DNA of 64,000 nucleotides from Strix aluco (Eukaryota; Chordata; Aves; Strigiformes; Strigidae): positions 18,044,180 through 18,108,179 of the forward strand of contig NC_133932.1 of NCBI RefSeq assembly GCF_031877795.1, in the 5' to 3' direction. This document shows positions 37,839 to 49,922 of the stretch, piece after piece (within the stretch, counting starts at the first letter, position 1; every line of letters starts with the position of its first letter). The position numbers and the translations under genes were made by a program. Below the pieces are notes generated by a model, which searched no databases, was not told the origin of the DNA, and worked only from the letters and a program-made list of their open reading frames with translations.

Positions 37839-40830
37839 TTATCTCCAAAGTTGAGACATACATAAGTACATCCATCTATCTATACGTACTTTTATATATG
37901 CATTTTATGTATATATAGTGCCTCTCAGGAAAGGTAGAAGTCAAATATTTCAGCACATCAGTAAGTTGCAGTATAAATTCCGTGCTTCGTATCCCATTGA
38001 ATACATAAACAAGATGAAGAAACCTAACCTTGAACTGAAGTTAACTTCTGTTACAGTATATAGATTTTTTTTAAATAAACATAAAAAATACCAGATTTGT
38101 AACTTGTTTTTCCTGTTCACAAAACTATTTGTGTCAGGCTCCTTTCTAGAAACTAGGGTATTTAAAATGTTTACTCCTCCTGTCTCTGAACTATGAGAAT
38201 GTTGTGGGGAGACATTTTCTGTTTAGAAAAGGCAGTTTCTTCCAAATGTCACCACTGTATTTATGATTGCTATATGTTTTGTATCAGAAAGAGAGAAAAC
38301 AGTAGTTTCATACGAAGATCTAAAGAAATCAGACTGAAATTTTTATTTACAGTAATGAGAATTTAAGCAAAGGAAAAAAAGCAGACAATATACAAACCAG
38401 ACAACAATAATTTGCATAATTACAGAACAGCGTCAAAGAACTTCTATTTAAAAGGGAACTACACATTCATTCAGCATTTAACTTGCAATGTCTGGTAGAA
38501 CTGGAAATAAAAATCAAGATTCATGAGTCTACTTCTTTAATTGTAACAGAAGAGAAGGGAAGGAAGTTAACTCTTCTCTGCTGAAGACTGATGATTGGCT
38601 AATTTCAGGCTGAGCATCTAATACACAGAAAACATTTTATCTGAGTATCAGTTTCTACATTAATCTGGATGGACATGGACTTGTAATACTTAACAAACAA
38701 ATGGGGTATTGTTTAAATGTTCAATTACCCTTCCAAAACCATTAGATTTTATCACATAGCATGATGAAAAAGCAATATCAAAAATATATTACTTACTATT
38801 TTGTCTTCTACTACATTTGGAGTTCTTTATTTGTACTGTATAATCTATTAAATCCCAAGAATTAGATGTATTTCAATGATTCTGATATACCAGTGAGAAC
38901 TTGTTTTCATAGCTGGGGGCTTCAAAGCTTAATAAATATTTCTAAAGCACTTTGAGTTGTTCTATGAAATACTACTGAAGTCAAATAAAATATCATCTTA
39001 TTAATAAGCTGCCTCTCCTTGAAATAGATGCATCAGCTCCCAGGAGAAAGAAAAACAGCAGTCATTAAGTAATAATAATGGAGGAAAATTTAAATTCAAG
39101 CAGATGTTTGCAGTTTGGGCTGCACAAAATCTTAAAATTTTGTTTCACTTATCTGTTTCCATTCCCACTTCCAACTTGAATCTCTGTTCACACTGAGATG
39201 GTGCAACATAACATTTGAGATGCTGGACAGCCTGTCCTTATTATTCTTAGACTTTTAGCAGACAAGATTTATTAGCCACAGAAAAGGAAGACAAACCATT
39301 CCTCCACTACATCTTTCAAAAAAACCCCCACCGATCTGACCTGCTAGGACATTTCTCACATGCCAGTGTTCTGTAGAAAAGAACCTTTGGCACATTTGGG
39401 GCAGAACCATCTTTCCATTTCATGTACTGACTGCCTAGCACTGTGACACATCAGTTTTGATTGGGACATCCCATCATTATGACAGAACAAACAAGCATTA
39501 ACACAAGCATTGTCCAAATACTTTTTTTAAAATATACAGTTTTCAAACAGAACATTAGAAGTGTTGATGATGGAGGTTATGAAGTAGAAGAGTAGTATAC
39601 AGAAAATAATTTCTTACACCATAGTTAGCTAAAAATTCCATCACTCTCTGTGAATATAAGGTATTGCTAAATGCAGTGTACAGGTGATACTTTAATTAGG
39701 TTACAGACACATAAACCTGGAAAGAAAATTAAAAACCCTCTATACACTTCAGTTACTTGGAGAAGACAAAGGGAGAAAGGAGAGCACCACTGAGCTGAAA
39801 CAATTCCCCCCCACACCTCCCTTAACAAGAGAAATTTGTTCTTCAACTGGTTTAATCAAAACGTCCTATCATTTCCCTGAAGAATTCTCTCTTGCTGCTT
39901 CAGCAGAATTTCCATTCTCCCTTTGCCCTTCAACACGATGCTGTCTCACAAGAGACCGTGGCCACTTCTATACTTTATCACCATCAAAATCCTTGGAAGG
40001 TTTGTTTCTCGGACGTTTGAAGGTTTTCCTGTTTGCTAAATTAGACAATGATTCAGCGCTGTAATTCTCAAACATATTTTAAGCTCACTGAAAGCACAGA
40101 CCCCATATGAGTAAGCTCTCCTTCTCCAGAGAGGAAGGCCCTATTGAATTAAATAAAACTTACCAGGTAAGTAAGGATTTGCAGGATTGAGCCCTTAATC
40201 TTTTCAAGAAACTTCTGGAGTTTTAACATATAGATAAGTACTAACAAAACAGACATTAAAGTCAACCTATTATGCTTTAAAAAAAAAAAAAAAAACACCA
40301 CAACAGTATAACAATCAAGACAATATACAAAGGCAGCAAATAGTCTTCCATCTGCGTGGAACTACTACAGTTAAGAGTAAAATGAAAGAAGTTTATGTAA
40401 GCTGTGAATGGGTGTTGTAAGATTTTTATTCAGCATTACTATATATGGATGAATATGTCATAAATACCAGATTTGCAACTAACTTTCCCAATTATCCATG
40501 AGAAAACTTGTATAAACTTGCAGTACAACTAATACTTTACCTATTTCACCTAAGTAACACCTAGAGAATCCAGATTTAACTCGTGTATTACAAGGTATAT
40601 TAAAAAAAGTTTAGAAATAATTAAATAACTTGTTATTTATCTGCAAGAAAAAAAATGTTCTAACAGGAGACGGTTTTGAATGCTGGAGGGGCAAAGATGA
40701 CAGAAGGAGATAAGAAAAAGGTCACCAGCTGCTCAGTTCTGAACTATTTAAAACCCAACTGAGACAGATGTGTTTCCCTGCCTGCCCACTCATCATTTCA
40801 GAACCTCCTGTGAAGAGGAAATACAACTGT
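37839..40830. other. AT-rich DNA between two LTRs
   Basis: This is cellular DNA, not a provirus: the LTRs at 37.1 and 41.4 kb are unrelated and in opposite orientation, and no gag, pol or env similarity is seen between them. It contains a 17-base A run at 40279-40295. Confidence 0.65.
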
Positions 40831-40973
40831 CTACACTAAGCAAGAGTCCATATTCACACTTGCTTCTCTCTCCCTCCCACCCAAATTAATCCATCTGGGA
40901 GGCTCTGCAAAGGAGCCAACGGCAGAGGCTTCATTGAGCTCCTCCCAAGCTTCATTCCCATTCACTGAGCATC
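40831..40973 (-). other. Possible coding exon, perhaps terminal
   Basis: On the minus strand an acceptor (gattgcatttgttatcacag) is followed by a frame reading CSVNGNEAWEELNEASAVGS, then FAEPPRWINLGGREREASVN, then MDSCLV and a TAG stop at 40831-40833. The composition is protein-like, with mixed charged and small residues. It needs two bases to complete the first codon, which the donor of the 53406-53450 candidate would supply. A possible internal donor (AATTTGG then gtggga) would turn it into an internal exon. The protein is not identified. No homology test was possible. Confidence 0.25.
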
Positions 40974-41418
40974 CTGTGATAACAAATGCAATCCAGTTAC
41001 ATTTCACAGGCCACTTTAGACAATTATCCCATGTAAACACTCCCTTGCCTTTTCACTTTTCCTTTGTTGCCCCTCTTTCTTTGTTTCCACATACTGGAGC
41101 ATCACCTGCACATACCTGAGAACCACAATTACAAATGTGGGTTTGGTTCCTGGTTCTTTAGTTAAAAAGAAGACAAAGCTCATAACAGTACTGAAGTTTA
41201 GTAAGGAGATTAGAAATGCATATCAAAGCCTGGTTTCACTAGATTTCCCTCCAAATAAATATTGCCCTTCAATGAACAGAAGGGGTACCATTCACACCAT
41301 TGCTTAGATAAAAATGCAAACTCTTCCTCTGTGGAGACTAGGAGCGGCTTTGCCCTGAAGAAGTTCTGCTGGCAGGTTAAAGGCTGATTTCATTTCTTAA
41401 TAATATTCAACCATGCAC

Positions 41419-42236
41419 TGTTCTGCTGATCGAGAATGCCAATTAAACTCAGACACCAGAGTAAAAAGAGTAGGCTTATTTTACTGCTAATAATTAAAGG
41501 ATATAACCAAGTAATACAGAAAATAGCAATAAAAAATACAAAATAGTACACTTAATTATTACTATATACAGTTAATTATAAAAAGTAAGAATAAGCAAGG
41601 TAATGCACCTAATCATTACTACATAAGAGAGAAGATAGTGATTAAGAAAAATACATCACCACTTGCATATGTTACCATCATCGAGATCTGCATTCGCTGG
41701 GGAGCCCCGGTTACAGCGAGGATTTGGAGAGCCTTTCCTGGCAAATGTGAAGTCCTACGCATTGCGTCCACCCGTACGTGAGGCTTCCAAAGTCACTGCA
41801 AGCGGGTCCAGCCTTATATACCAAAAAAAAAAAGCAAGTCAGAATGACTTGCACTTTTCTTTGAGCGGAAACATCTGGTTTCATCCTCCTGTTGGATTCC
41901 ACCCAAAACCTGGCCAGGGCTCGGGAGGGAGAACCAAGGGAGTTTCTAACAAGGCCAAACACTTGGGTTCTCAGCCTTGAAGAAGGCTAAACAAGGGAAG
42001 TTGGATGCACATTCTCACAACATTTCATCCTCACTACTGATTATATTTTGTCTAAGTTACATCTTTCACTAGTGAGCATACATATTTTGTTAATGATCCG
42101 ATACTAATTAATAAACATTAATGGTAATACAGATTTTACTAATTTGAAGATACTAATAATGGATAACGTTTGGTTGTGAGGTTCAGCTAGAGGTCAACTT
42201 TGTTTCAGGGCCTATTATTCAGGCCCTAGCACTACA
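41419..42236 (-). mobile_element. Probable solo LTR of an endogenous retrovirus, minus strand
   Basis: On the minus strand the unit reads from tgtagtgctagggcctgaat to gatcagcagaaca, about 818 bp, starting TG and ending CA. The flanks are tgcac (41414-41418) and tgcat (42237-42241), matching at four of five bases. A TATATAAG box lies on the minus strand at 41813-41820. The middle part (about 41690-41960) is GC-richer and both ends are very AT-rich. Near the minus-strand start is a hairpin (agggcct, 7-base loop, aggccct) at about 42207-42227. The limits are inferred. An alternative start on the minus strand is tgttgtgagaatg near 42020, which would shorten the unit but leaves no matching flank. 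Confidence 0.6.
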
Positions 42237-45200
42237 TGCATCCATTTCAATGTATGTTCAACCATACAAATCACTTGTATTCTTAGTTACGTCATTCCTG
42301 GAGACTGCATTTTATGTGGATATCTTAGTTTTAAATTTATAAATCTATTATAACTGCAGACAGCCTCTGAAAGCAAGCAGTATGAAAATTCAAAAATACT
42401 GGACACAAATTAAAGATTATAGGACTTTTAAAACTCATTTTCTGGGCCCTGATCGTTCTAGCAATAGTAAAACATACACATATTTTCAAGGGAATAGGTA
42501 TCAAAAAATAACTTTTACACCATATGGCAACTGCCTACTTTAAAACCATGTCTCAGACCTCTCTAATGCTGTTAAAGGTACAGACACCTTCTTAAGCATG
42601 GCCATCAATTAGGCAAGGTATTACTTCCTTCATGCTATCTGGGAATCAGATGTGGTAGTCAAGCATGCACATACAAGGATGATCAATGTCCTCAGTGAAT
42701 CTGTATTCCAGGTTATAACCCAGAGCCAGGTGGACTTCTGGCAGGCATAAAAGTTTCCACAAATTTACCAGAAAATTTCCAGCAAACTCTTCTGGCCAAA
42801 ACCATGGTTTCAAATTAAAGAAAAATAAAGACTTTTGAAGCAAGGCTGAGGTGGTATACATTTAATTGTAAAAACCCAAAGTAAATATTTCAAGAGAAAA
42901 ACATATCAAGTGTTAATACATTTTATTAAAGAGGCTTGAATCTCACTTTCACTGTTCTTTCTGAACATTTTTTTAATTCCCTCTGAATAGCAATGAAGAA
43001 AATATACTTGCATCAGCTATGGATCACAGACTTTTTTTTTTTTTTCAAATGGGGAAGCACTAGAAATGCCAAAGCTCTCTGGATGAGTTCAGTTAAAACA
43101 AATTACAAGAGTTTGCCTATTCCATCAAGAACTGCGCTTTGGAAGCGATGCCATTAAATTCTGCCTGCTCCCAAAGAACTGCACCAGGGATACGAGAGGG
43201 CGAACAGACTGGTTCTGGTTGAAAAAAAACAGTTTCACTGAAAGAAAGTTCAACTTGAAAGTTCAACCTCTTTTCCTCACACTGAATCTTTGAAAGGATT
43301 TTTTTTCCCCTTGAAGTCAAACGTTTTCACTCTCCAAGTCCTTCCACTAACAAATCAAAATCACTGGCTTCTTAAATGAAACCTACTGATCATGTATTAC
43401 AGAGACACAGTTCGTGAAAAGAAATGGCAAGACTTTTCCTGCTACTATATTTTGACCAAAAATTGCAGGGAGGAATATTCCAATGATTATAACTTTTATT
43501 AGCATCTCTGAGAATACCCATTTTTCATATTGCTAATGTTCTAAAATACAGCAGGTACTTGAGGCTGCAGATGTTCCTCTCTAAAATGCAAAAGGTCCAT
43601 AAAATCTGTTTGTAAATAACACGGAAGAAATGGACCATTAAGAAATGTATCAGTATGGAAGGGCTGCAGTGCTGTGCAGAGCCCCCACTCTGGCAGGGCT
43701 CCCCTTTTCCCTTCCCACTCCCTCGTCCCCAACACCACTGGGACCTCTCATCCAGCTCCACCAGTCATGGTCACATGGATCAGAAACCACTGGGAGCAGA
43801 CTCATGCCAGAAGCCTCCCCAACATAAAGGCAAACCCCCCACATGGGGGCTGGGGAGGAAAGATTAGCAAGATCCTGACCCCTTGACTCCTTACACACCA
43901 CTGGCTGCTGAGCTGATCACAGTGACTCTTCTCTTACTATCAAGCAGAATTAATACTGGTTCTTAACACAGATTTTTTTAAGCGTAGGTAATCTGGTCCA
44001 TAATTACTGTACCTTTTGGATATGGCTCTTACCTAATGCAGAGTATAAACCTATTATTCCATATGCCTCACACTAAAATGTTATGCTCTGAATTTGTGTG
44101 AGATAAAGAACTATTGTAATTCATTTTAACTGTATGAATTTCTTTAAACAGAAAATACAGTGCAAAAACTCCAGTAATATAGTTTCATATCAGTATCTGA
44201 CAGTTCTACATTAAAGAATATTGCAATATTTAGATGTTCAGTCTTTGCAGCTATTCAATAAAAGGTAATGGTAGGCATGCCAGTTGTATCATTTTTACTC
44301 CAGTATTAATATTTACTGCCCTAGCTCTAGGATTTTACATGAATATATTGTGTAACAGTAGAAAGATTTTAGACCAGGATGTAGGGTCTTTTTGCCCCCC
44401 TCTCTGTGCAGTCTGTAAGATCACTGTGGCACTATACCAGTAAAAGAAGGCTCTTATGGATGTGTTTGTTCATTTAAGTATCAGGCAAATTCCACAGGAT
44501 TAATACACAACTCACAGTGGATTATATACCTCATTTTGGATTCTTCACACGAATTGTAAATTTATGTATATTAAAAGTATCTTAGAAGTTTTATTCCTTA
44601 TTCTTTCAGTTCCTTAGTTTAGGATATTCCAACATACCATAAAACTCTGAAAAACAGTTTAATTGTATTTCTTCTGCAGCTATATCAAGATCTGGAAAAA
44701 AATACTTAAGAAGATGACAGTTATAGTGCTGCAGAGAAATGGAAGATTCCTACATTTTCCAATGTCCAACTGGAAATTAAACAGTAACAGGCCACTACAT
44801 AACATTAGAAGTTGTGCACCTGGACAATTAACCTCAAAAACAGAATGGTGGGGAAATAGAAAATGCTTATAAATTTTATAAATGTTACATTATATTGCTA
44901 TATAATTATATATTATTTTTAAACAAAGTAAATATTATATTCTCTTCAAAAATTAAAGATCCTGCCAGGACTTCGATTTTGTTAAGTACCACATCAATCA
45001 GCAAATATAATCTACCCTAGTAAAATGGAAATATGTCTTTATGTTATTGACAGTAGCACAAGCGAACATGTTCTCCTGCATTTCAAGCTTTTTTTGTTTT
45101 GAAAGGCATCATCTGCCTCTGACCACCTGACCTGCTGCAATGTGAGCGACCCATAGCAAACCAAGCTGCACTGGTTCTGCTGCCCACAGACCTTCCTAAA

Positions 45201-45340
45201 CTCAGATACAGAAACCAAAACTTTGTCTTATACTTGCAAGATCAAGCATGCACATGTTTTTCAGAGCATCAGAGGACAAGACCCTCTTCTCAGCATTTGC
45301 CACAGCCTAAAAAGCAAAAGCTAGGGCACCTAGTCCAGCC

Positions 45341-45490
45341 TTCCCCCCACACCCGGTGCCCAACTGCCCTCCAAGCCAGCGGCAGCCACGGGCAGCCACA
45401 GACGGCTGTGCCGAGGCAGCGTGGCCGGCGGGGCAGCCTCTCCCAACACTCACACGTAGTGTGCCTTGTACAAAGCAACAGTGACGGTGA
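45341..45490. other. CpG cluster in AT-rich surroundings
   Basis: About ten CpG dinucleotides fall within 150 bp (for example agacggctgtgccgaggcag and cgtggccggcggggcag). The flanks have almost none. No TATA box, start codon context or known promoter motif can be assigned. On the minus strand, ggctggactaggtgccc near 45330 faintly recalls a CR1 3' end. It may be a small regulatory island, or a GC-rich remnant of a repeat. Confidence 0.4.
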
Positions 45491-45971
45491 AAGGCTTTTA
45501 GCTTTCTTTGCCACTTCAATAAGTGTTTTCAGTTGTTTTTTGGCTTGTTTTTTTTCAACTATTATTATTATTAAGTGATGTAATGTTCCTTATGCAAAAT
45601 CACGTTGGAGTATTCTTACTTCAGCACTTAGTGGCATAGCTCAGTAACGCCCTCTCCTCCAGCTTGCTAGAAAAAAGGATAAGAGAGTCTTACTCCTGCA
45701 GTGAGTAGCATTTAACTTTTTTCTTCCTATCCCCCAGACTGGCAGTTTGGAGAAGTGGTATTACCCAGTACTAGAGAGCTGCACTATCTGCACAGCTGAA
45801 AACGACCTTCATATCTAGGCTGGCTAACTCTCATCTATCTGCCTGTGAATACAGCTGGCATAGAGCTGGTACAGTAAACTTTTAGGAAGTTGTCTTTTCT
45901 ATGAAAAAGAGACTTTCATCCTCGTGGTGGCACTTGTAACTTCTCAGTCCCAACAATACATACAGCAAAAT

Positions 45972-45998
45972 TGAAAGAAAGAGAGAGAGAGAGAAAGA
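45972..45998. repeat. GA microsatellite
   Basis: About seven GA units flanked by GAAA units, all purine on this strand. Confidence 0.85.
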
Positions 45999-48900
45999 CA
46001 CTGTAGACTGTTCCCCCAGCTCTCTGAATACTTAAGAGATTGTGGGGGGAAAATATCATGCCAAGTACATTAGACTATTAAAGGAACAATTTACTGTACC
46101 CCTGAATTGTACATTTGAGACATTCCTACTGCAAGTAGGCAGCAATTTTACTTGCTGCCAAAGTGTATTTTTCTGTAAATGATTTGTGTAAATGTGCAGA
46201 GCTCTTTGAAGTTGACTGTACTTATCTAAATTGTCTTCATGTAAGTCATAAGAAGGAAGGGAAGAGTAGCCTTGAGAAGAACGGCAACCAGTAAACTTCT
46301 AATGGTAAAATTTCTGAAGGCATCTGTTGATCAGAGGAAAAGGAAATAAGAAATCACATTATCTGATGTTTATGTTGTTCTTTTTTTAATTATTATAATT
46401 ATTATCTAGTAACACCTAGAGAAGTTTTCACTATTTCCCCATCTGCTCTGCTAGCAGATGAGACAAGATGCCACAGGGTACAACAGTTCCTCAGTTTCTC
46501 TTGACTTCAGTTCTCCATTTCTAACACTGGAATCTGTACCAGGCTGTCATTTGTAGGGACAATATTATTTTTAGAGGCTGCTGATCCTGCTTTCTAAGGA
46601 ACCTGCATTTTTTAAGCTGTAATTTAGTTTATTTACCACTAGTAATAACAGTACCTGATCACACTCACAAACCTTATATGAAAATGATTACATTTATTCC
46701 TGTAATTAATGGTGGACATAGAACAGTAGATGTAAGCATTTGCAGAAGCAAAATCATGTTCAGATAAATAGGCTAGATGGTAGGCTATTAAAAAAAAAAG
46801 CAGTAAAGATGACTCTAAAAACATACAAATATACAAGAATTGTACTGTGTTAGAGCTTCTGAGTCACAGCCACACCCACGATCCCTGATCTCCTCACTCT
46901 TACCCCACCTACACTTTTGGTACTTCTGCACCTTGTCTAGATTACACAACAGTTTCTCCCTTTATTCAGTTCTTTTTTGATGCTTCATCACACATACTTT
47001 CACAAGACCAAAACCGAATTAATTTTCCCTTATAAACCAGAATATTTTTGTTGCTGCCACAGCCACTAAAAACACTATTTTTTTTTTTTAAATATCACTT
47101 GGGTTGATAACACTGCTGCCACCTTTGTCTCTTCCCTCTCCTTTGTCCCCCTCATCCAGTATTCCTCAAATCCTGCTGATGGTTGTTCACACCATTTCAA
47201 AGGGTACATTTCCATTGCAAATATGAATGTCACTTGTAGTTGCAACAAAGCCCATCTAGCTTCAAATTAGCTAGGACTGATAACTGACCTTCAGTATCCT
47301 TGATATCTTCTTTGTGTAAGTAAAAACACATACACAGAACCTGCCCTCATAGTATAACTAGTCCAATAGTCATTCACACCAAGACACTACACATTCAAAA
47401 TTTCTCTCTGGTCATACCATGTTGTCTTTGGAAAGAACCACCTAAACCACATAAAAGTGCAGGTTGTTGTAAATTTGCATACCCTTTTTTTTTGCAAACT
47501 ATTTGCAGGTCCCAGGAAGGCAGATGACAATGCAAAATATGCAATAAGATTTTTTTTAAAATGTGAATAGCAGTGAGGGAATTACATTTTTATTGTATTC
47601 AACTTTGCCAAAAGTGAACAAATGTTAGCTAATGCAGATGAAAAAGCATTTTGTGCAAAGTGCTGAGTTACTATCCACTTCAGACAACATCAGACTGCAT
47701 GGAAGGAGGAAGTCATATTCCCAGAACTCAAGCAGTCTTCACCATCTTAGTTCTAGTCCCTGGCAGCATTAATTACTGAGTAACCTCATCTCACATCTGT
47801 GACATTAATGACAAAGGTCTCACAAGCTCAACAGACCATGTGTCAAACATATATGGAAATAGATTCCCACTCTTTGTATCTTACTCAATACATCTTTCCT
47901 GTGCTTGATGTCCCTGAGCATATTTAAAAACAAAATCCCTTGTTTTTCAGCAAATGAGATTGTGTACATAAACATGTGTTGTACAAGAACTACTGACTGT
48001 AATAGTCCAGGTTTTCTCCTGTTGTCTTATAAATAGCTACAAACAGAGGGAAATAAATTCTCTTTCTTTCTTCTAAGGGCTTTTTCACCTGTGTACAACA
48101 GATGTTGTTTCCACAAATTAGTTTCTAATTTCTTTCATAACTCAGTCAGAACAACCCTTCAATTCATAGTCAGGGAATAGATTTAGTGCTGCACATAATT
48201 CTTGCAATTATGTAACAAAACTGCACTTCGCTAGGTGAAAACCTTGGTTATCAATCATTCAGTTTAGTGTATGGGCAAGTTAATCTCCTGTTACACCAGC
48301 TGTGCACGGCCCAGCCACACACACTAAGGATTCGTTAGATTTCCACAGTATGAAGTGTAAGTGATTATTGTGATAGGTAATAGATAGGCAAACAGCAAGT
48401 GGGCCAGCTCTAGTGTTGAACTGCAATATATGAAGTAATTAGAAATGCCTTGCACAGCAACTCCTCCTCCCATACCAATTTGCAAACTGAGCAGTATTTA
48501 AATGTTTTCTAGTCATCAAAATGCAGTTAGCAGCATAAAGCAAACAATGTTCCTCCACTAAAAAAAAAATCCAAAACTTTGCTGGTCCAAAATAAAAGAT
48601 TAAATAATAAAACTGCTTGCATGGCTCAGGTGAGCAGCTTGGAGACCTGGTGGATCCTGAGCTTTGAAGTTCAGCATGAAAACTGCAAATGTCATACAAT
48701 AAAATAAAAATTGGCAGACAGTGAGTGTGCAGGCAATATGGCCACTTATACTGTTCAAGATACTGTTCGTGCAGTTGTAGCACTAGGAACAAAATTATTT
48801 TAAATAGCATTTTTTTAAAAAAATATGATTTACTTGTTAAATGAAAACCAATTTTCACTTTTATTTAAAGGGCATTACATTGTCAGACACTAAAGCTGAA

Positions 48901-49424
48901 GTTGCTGACATATTACCAGGTGCAGAATACACAACACATTGAAATTTCTTCAGGAGGTCACATACAGGTGCTCAAAGGCAAGTGAAACTCCAGGGGTTAC
49001 TGAATAGGTTTTAAAGAAACTGATTAGCCAGCCCTGCTTCCCCCATGAAACAGGTTTACTGAATGCCTTTAGTAATCCATCTGGAATCATTATGCGGTCT
49101 CAGGATACACTTAATGTATCTTTCATACAAAAATGCTGCAGGGATAAACGGATTAGAAATTCTGAGAGAACAGGTATTTCAGAGGAAGTAGCACAATAAA
49201 GTCAATCTTAAAATGTTAGGGTCGTTCCTCCCTCCCCTGTCTTTTTTTTTTTTTCTTTTTTTATGGGGAATGGGGTCACAAAGTGGTTTGTCCAAGTTCT
49301 GAAACAGCTGGATTCTCACACACATCTGAGTTTGAAAATTTTTTTCTTTATTTTAGTTGGATTTTTTGTTTGGTTTTGGGGTTTTTCTTTTTGAAATACA
49401 CTTCCCCACATTCTTCCTCTCTCC

Positions 49425-49922
49425 TCTCCAGGCAGAGGGAGGTGATTCTTCTCCTCTACCCAGTACTGGTGAGAGACACCTGGAGTGCTGTGTCCAGTCC
49501 TGGATTCCCCAGTATGAGAGAGGGATGGTCACACCAGAGGAAGCCCAGTGTGGGGCCACAGAGATGATGCAAGGTCTGGAGCATCTGTCATATAGGGAGA
49601 GGCTGAGAGAGCTGGGACTGCCCAGCCTGGAGAAGAGCAGGCTCAACAGATCTTATCCATGTGTACAAACCCTGGAGAGGGAATGAAGGAGGAGCCAGAC
49701 TTGCCTCACTGGTGCCTAGTGACAGGAGAAGAAGCAACATGCAGAAATGAAAATGCAGAAAGTTCCATCTGAACACAAGAAAACACATTTTTACTGTGAG
49801 GGTGGCCAAACACAGGAACAGGATGCCCAGAGTGGTTTCAGAATCCCTATCCTTGGAGACTGGACACAGTCCTGGGCAACCTGCTTGAACAGAGTGGGGA
49901 ACTACACAATGCTGTGATTCTT
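49425..49922 (+). mobile_element. 5'-truncated CR1 LINE, more diverged copy
   Basis: The start encodes a degraded reverse transcriptase tail (REVILLLYPVLVR, compare the CR1 motif REVILPLY). A frame shift follows, and then LEHLSYRERLRELGLPSLEK in another frame. The 3' region keeps CR1 order: a stretch like gtgacaggagaagaagcaac, then gaacaggatgcccagagtgg, then a degenerate end aatgctgtgattctt at about 49908-49922. It has the same orientation and segment as the copy at 23.9 kb but with more substitutions and indels, so it is probably from an older subfamily. Confidence 0.9.

Larger units (their letters stand above)
42242..49424. other. AT-rich DNA with a CpG cluster
   Basis: Unique AT-rich DNA. 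A T run lies at 43032-43045, a GC-richer patch at 43640-43880, the CpG cluster at 45.4 kb and the GA repeat at 45.98 kb. A minus-strand frame ending at 43117, after an acceptor near 43238, was judged too weak to call. Confidence 0.6.

Noticed and set aside
37135..42236. Provirus bounded by the LTRs at 37.1 and 41.4 kb
   Set aside because: The two LTRs are unrelated and in opposite orientation, each seems to have its own target duplication, and the DNA between them shows no retroviral genes.
43117..43237. Minus-strand terminal-exon-like frame after ctttctttcag
   Set aside because: It is protein-like in composition but has no independent support. Similar frames are expected by chance in 64 kb.
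48439..48858. 139-codon minus-strand frame
   Set aside because: It is mostly hydrophobic translation of AT-rich DNA. The short SGSTRSPSCSPEPCKQF stretch has no good flanking splice sites.
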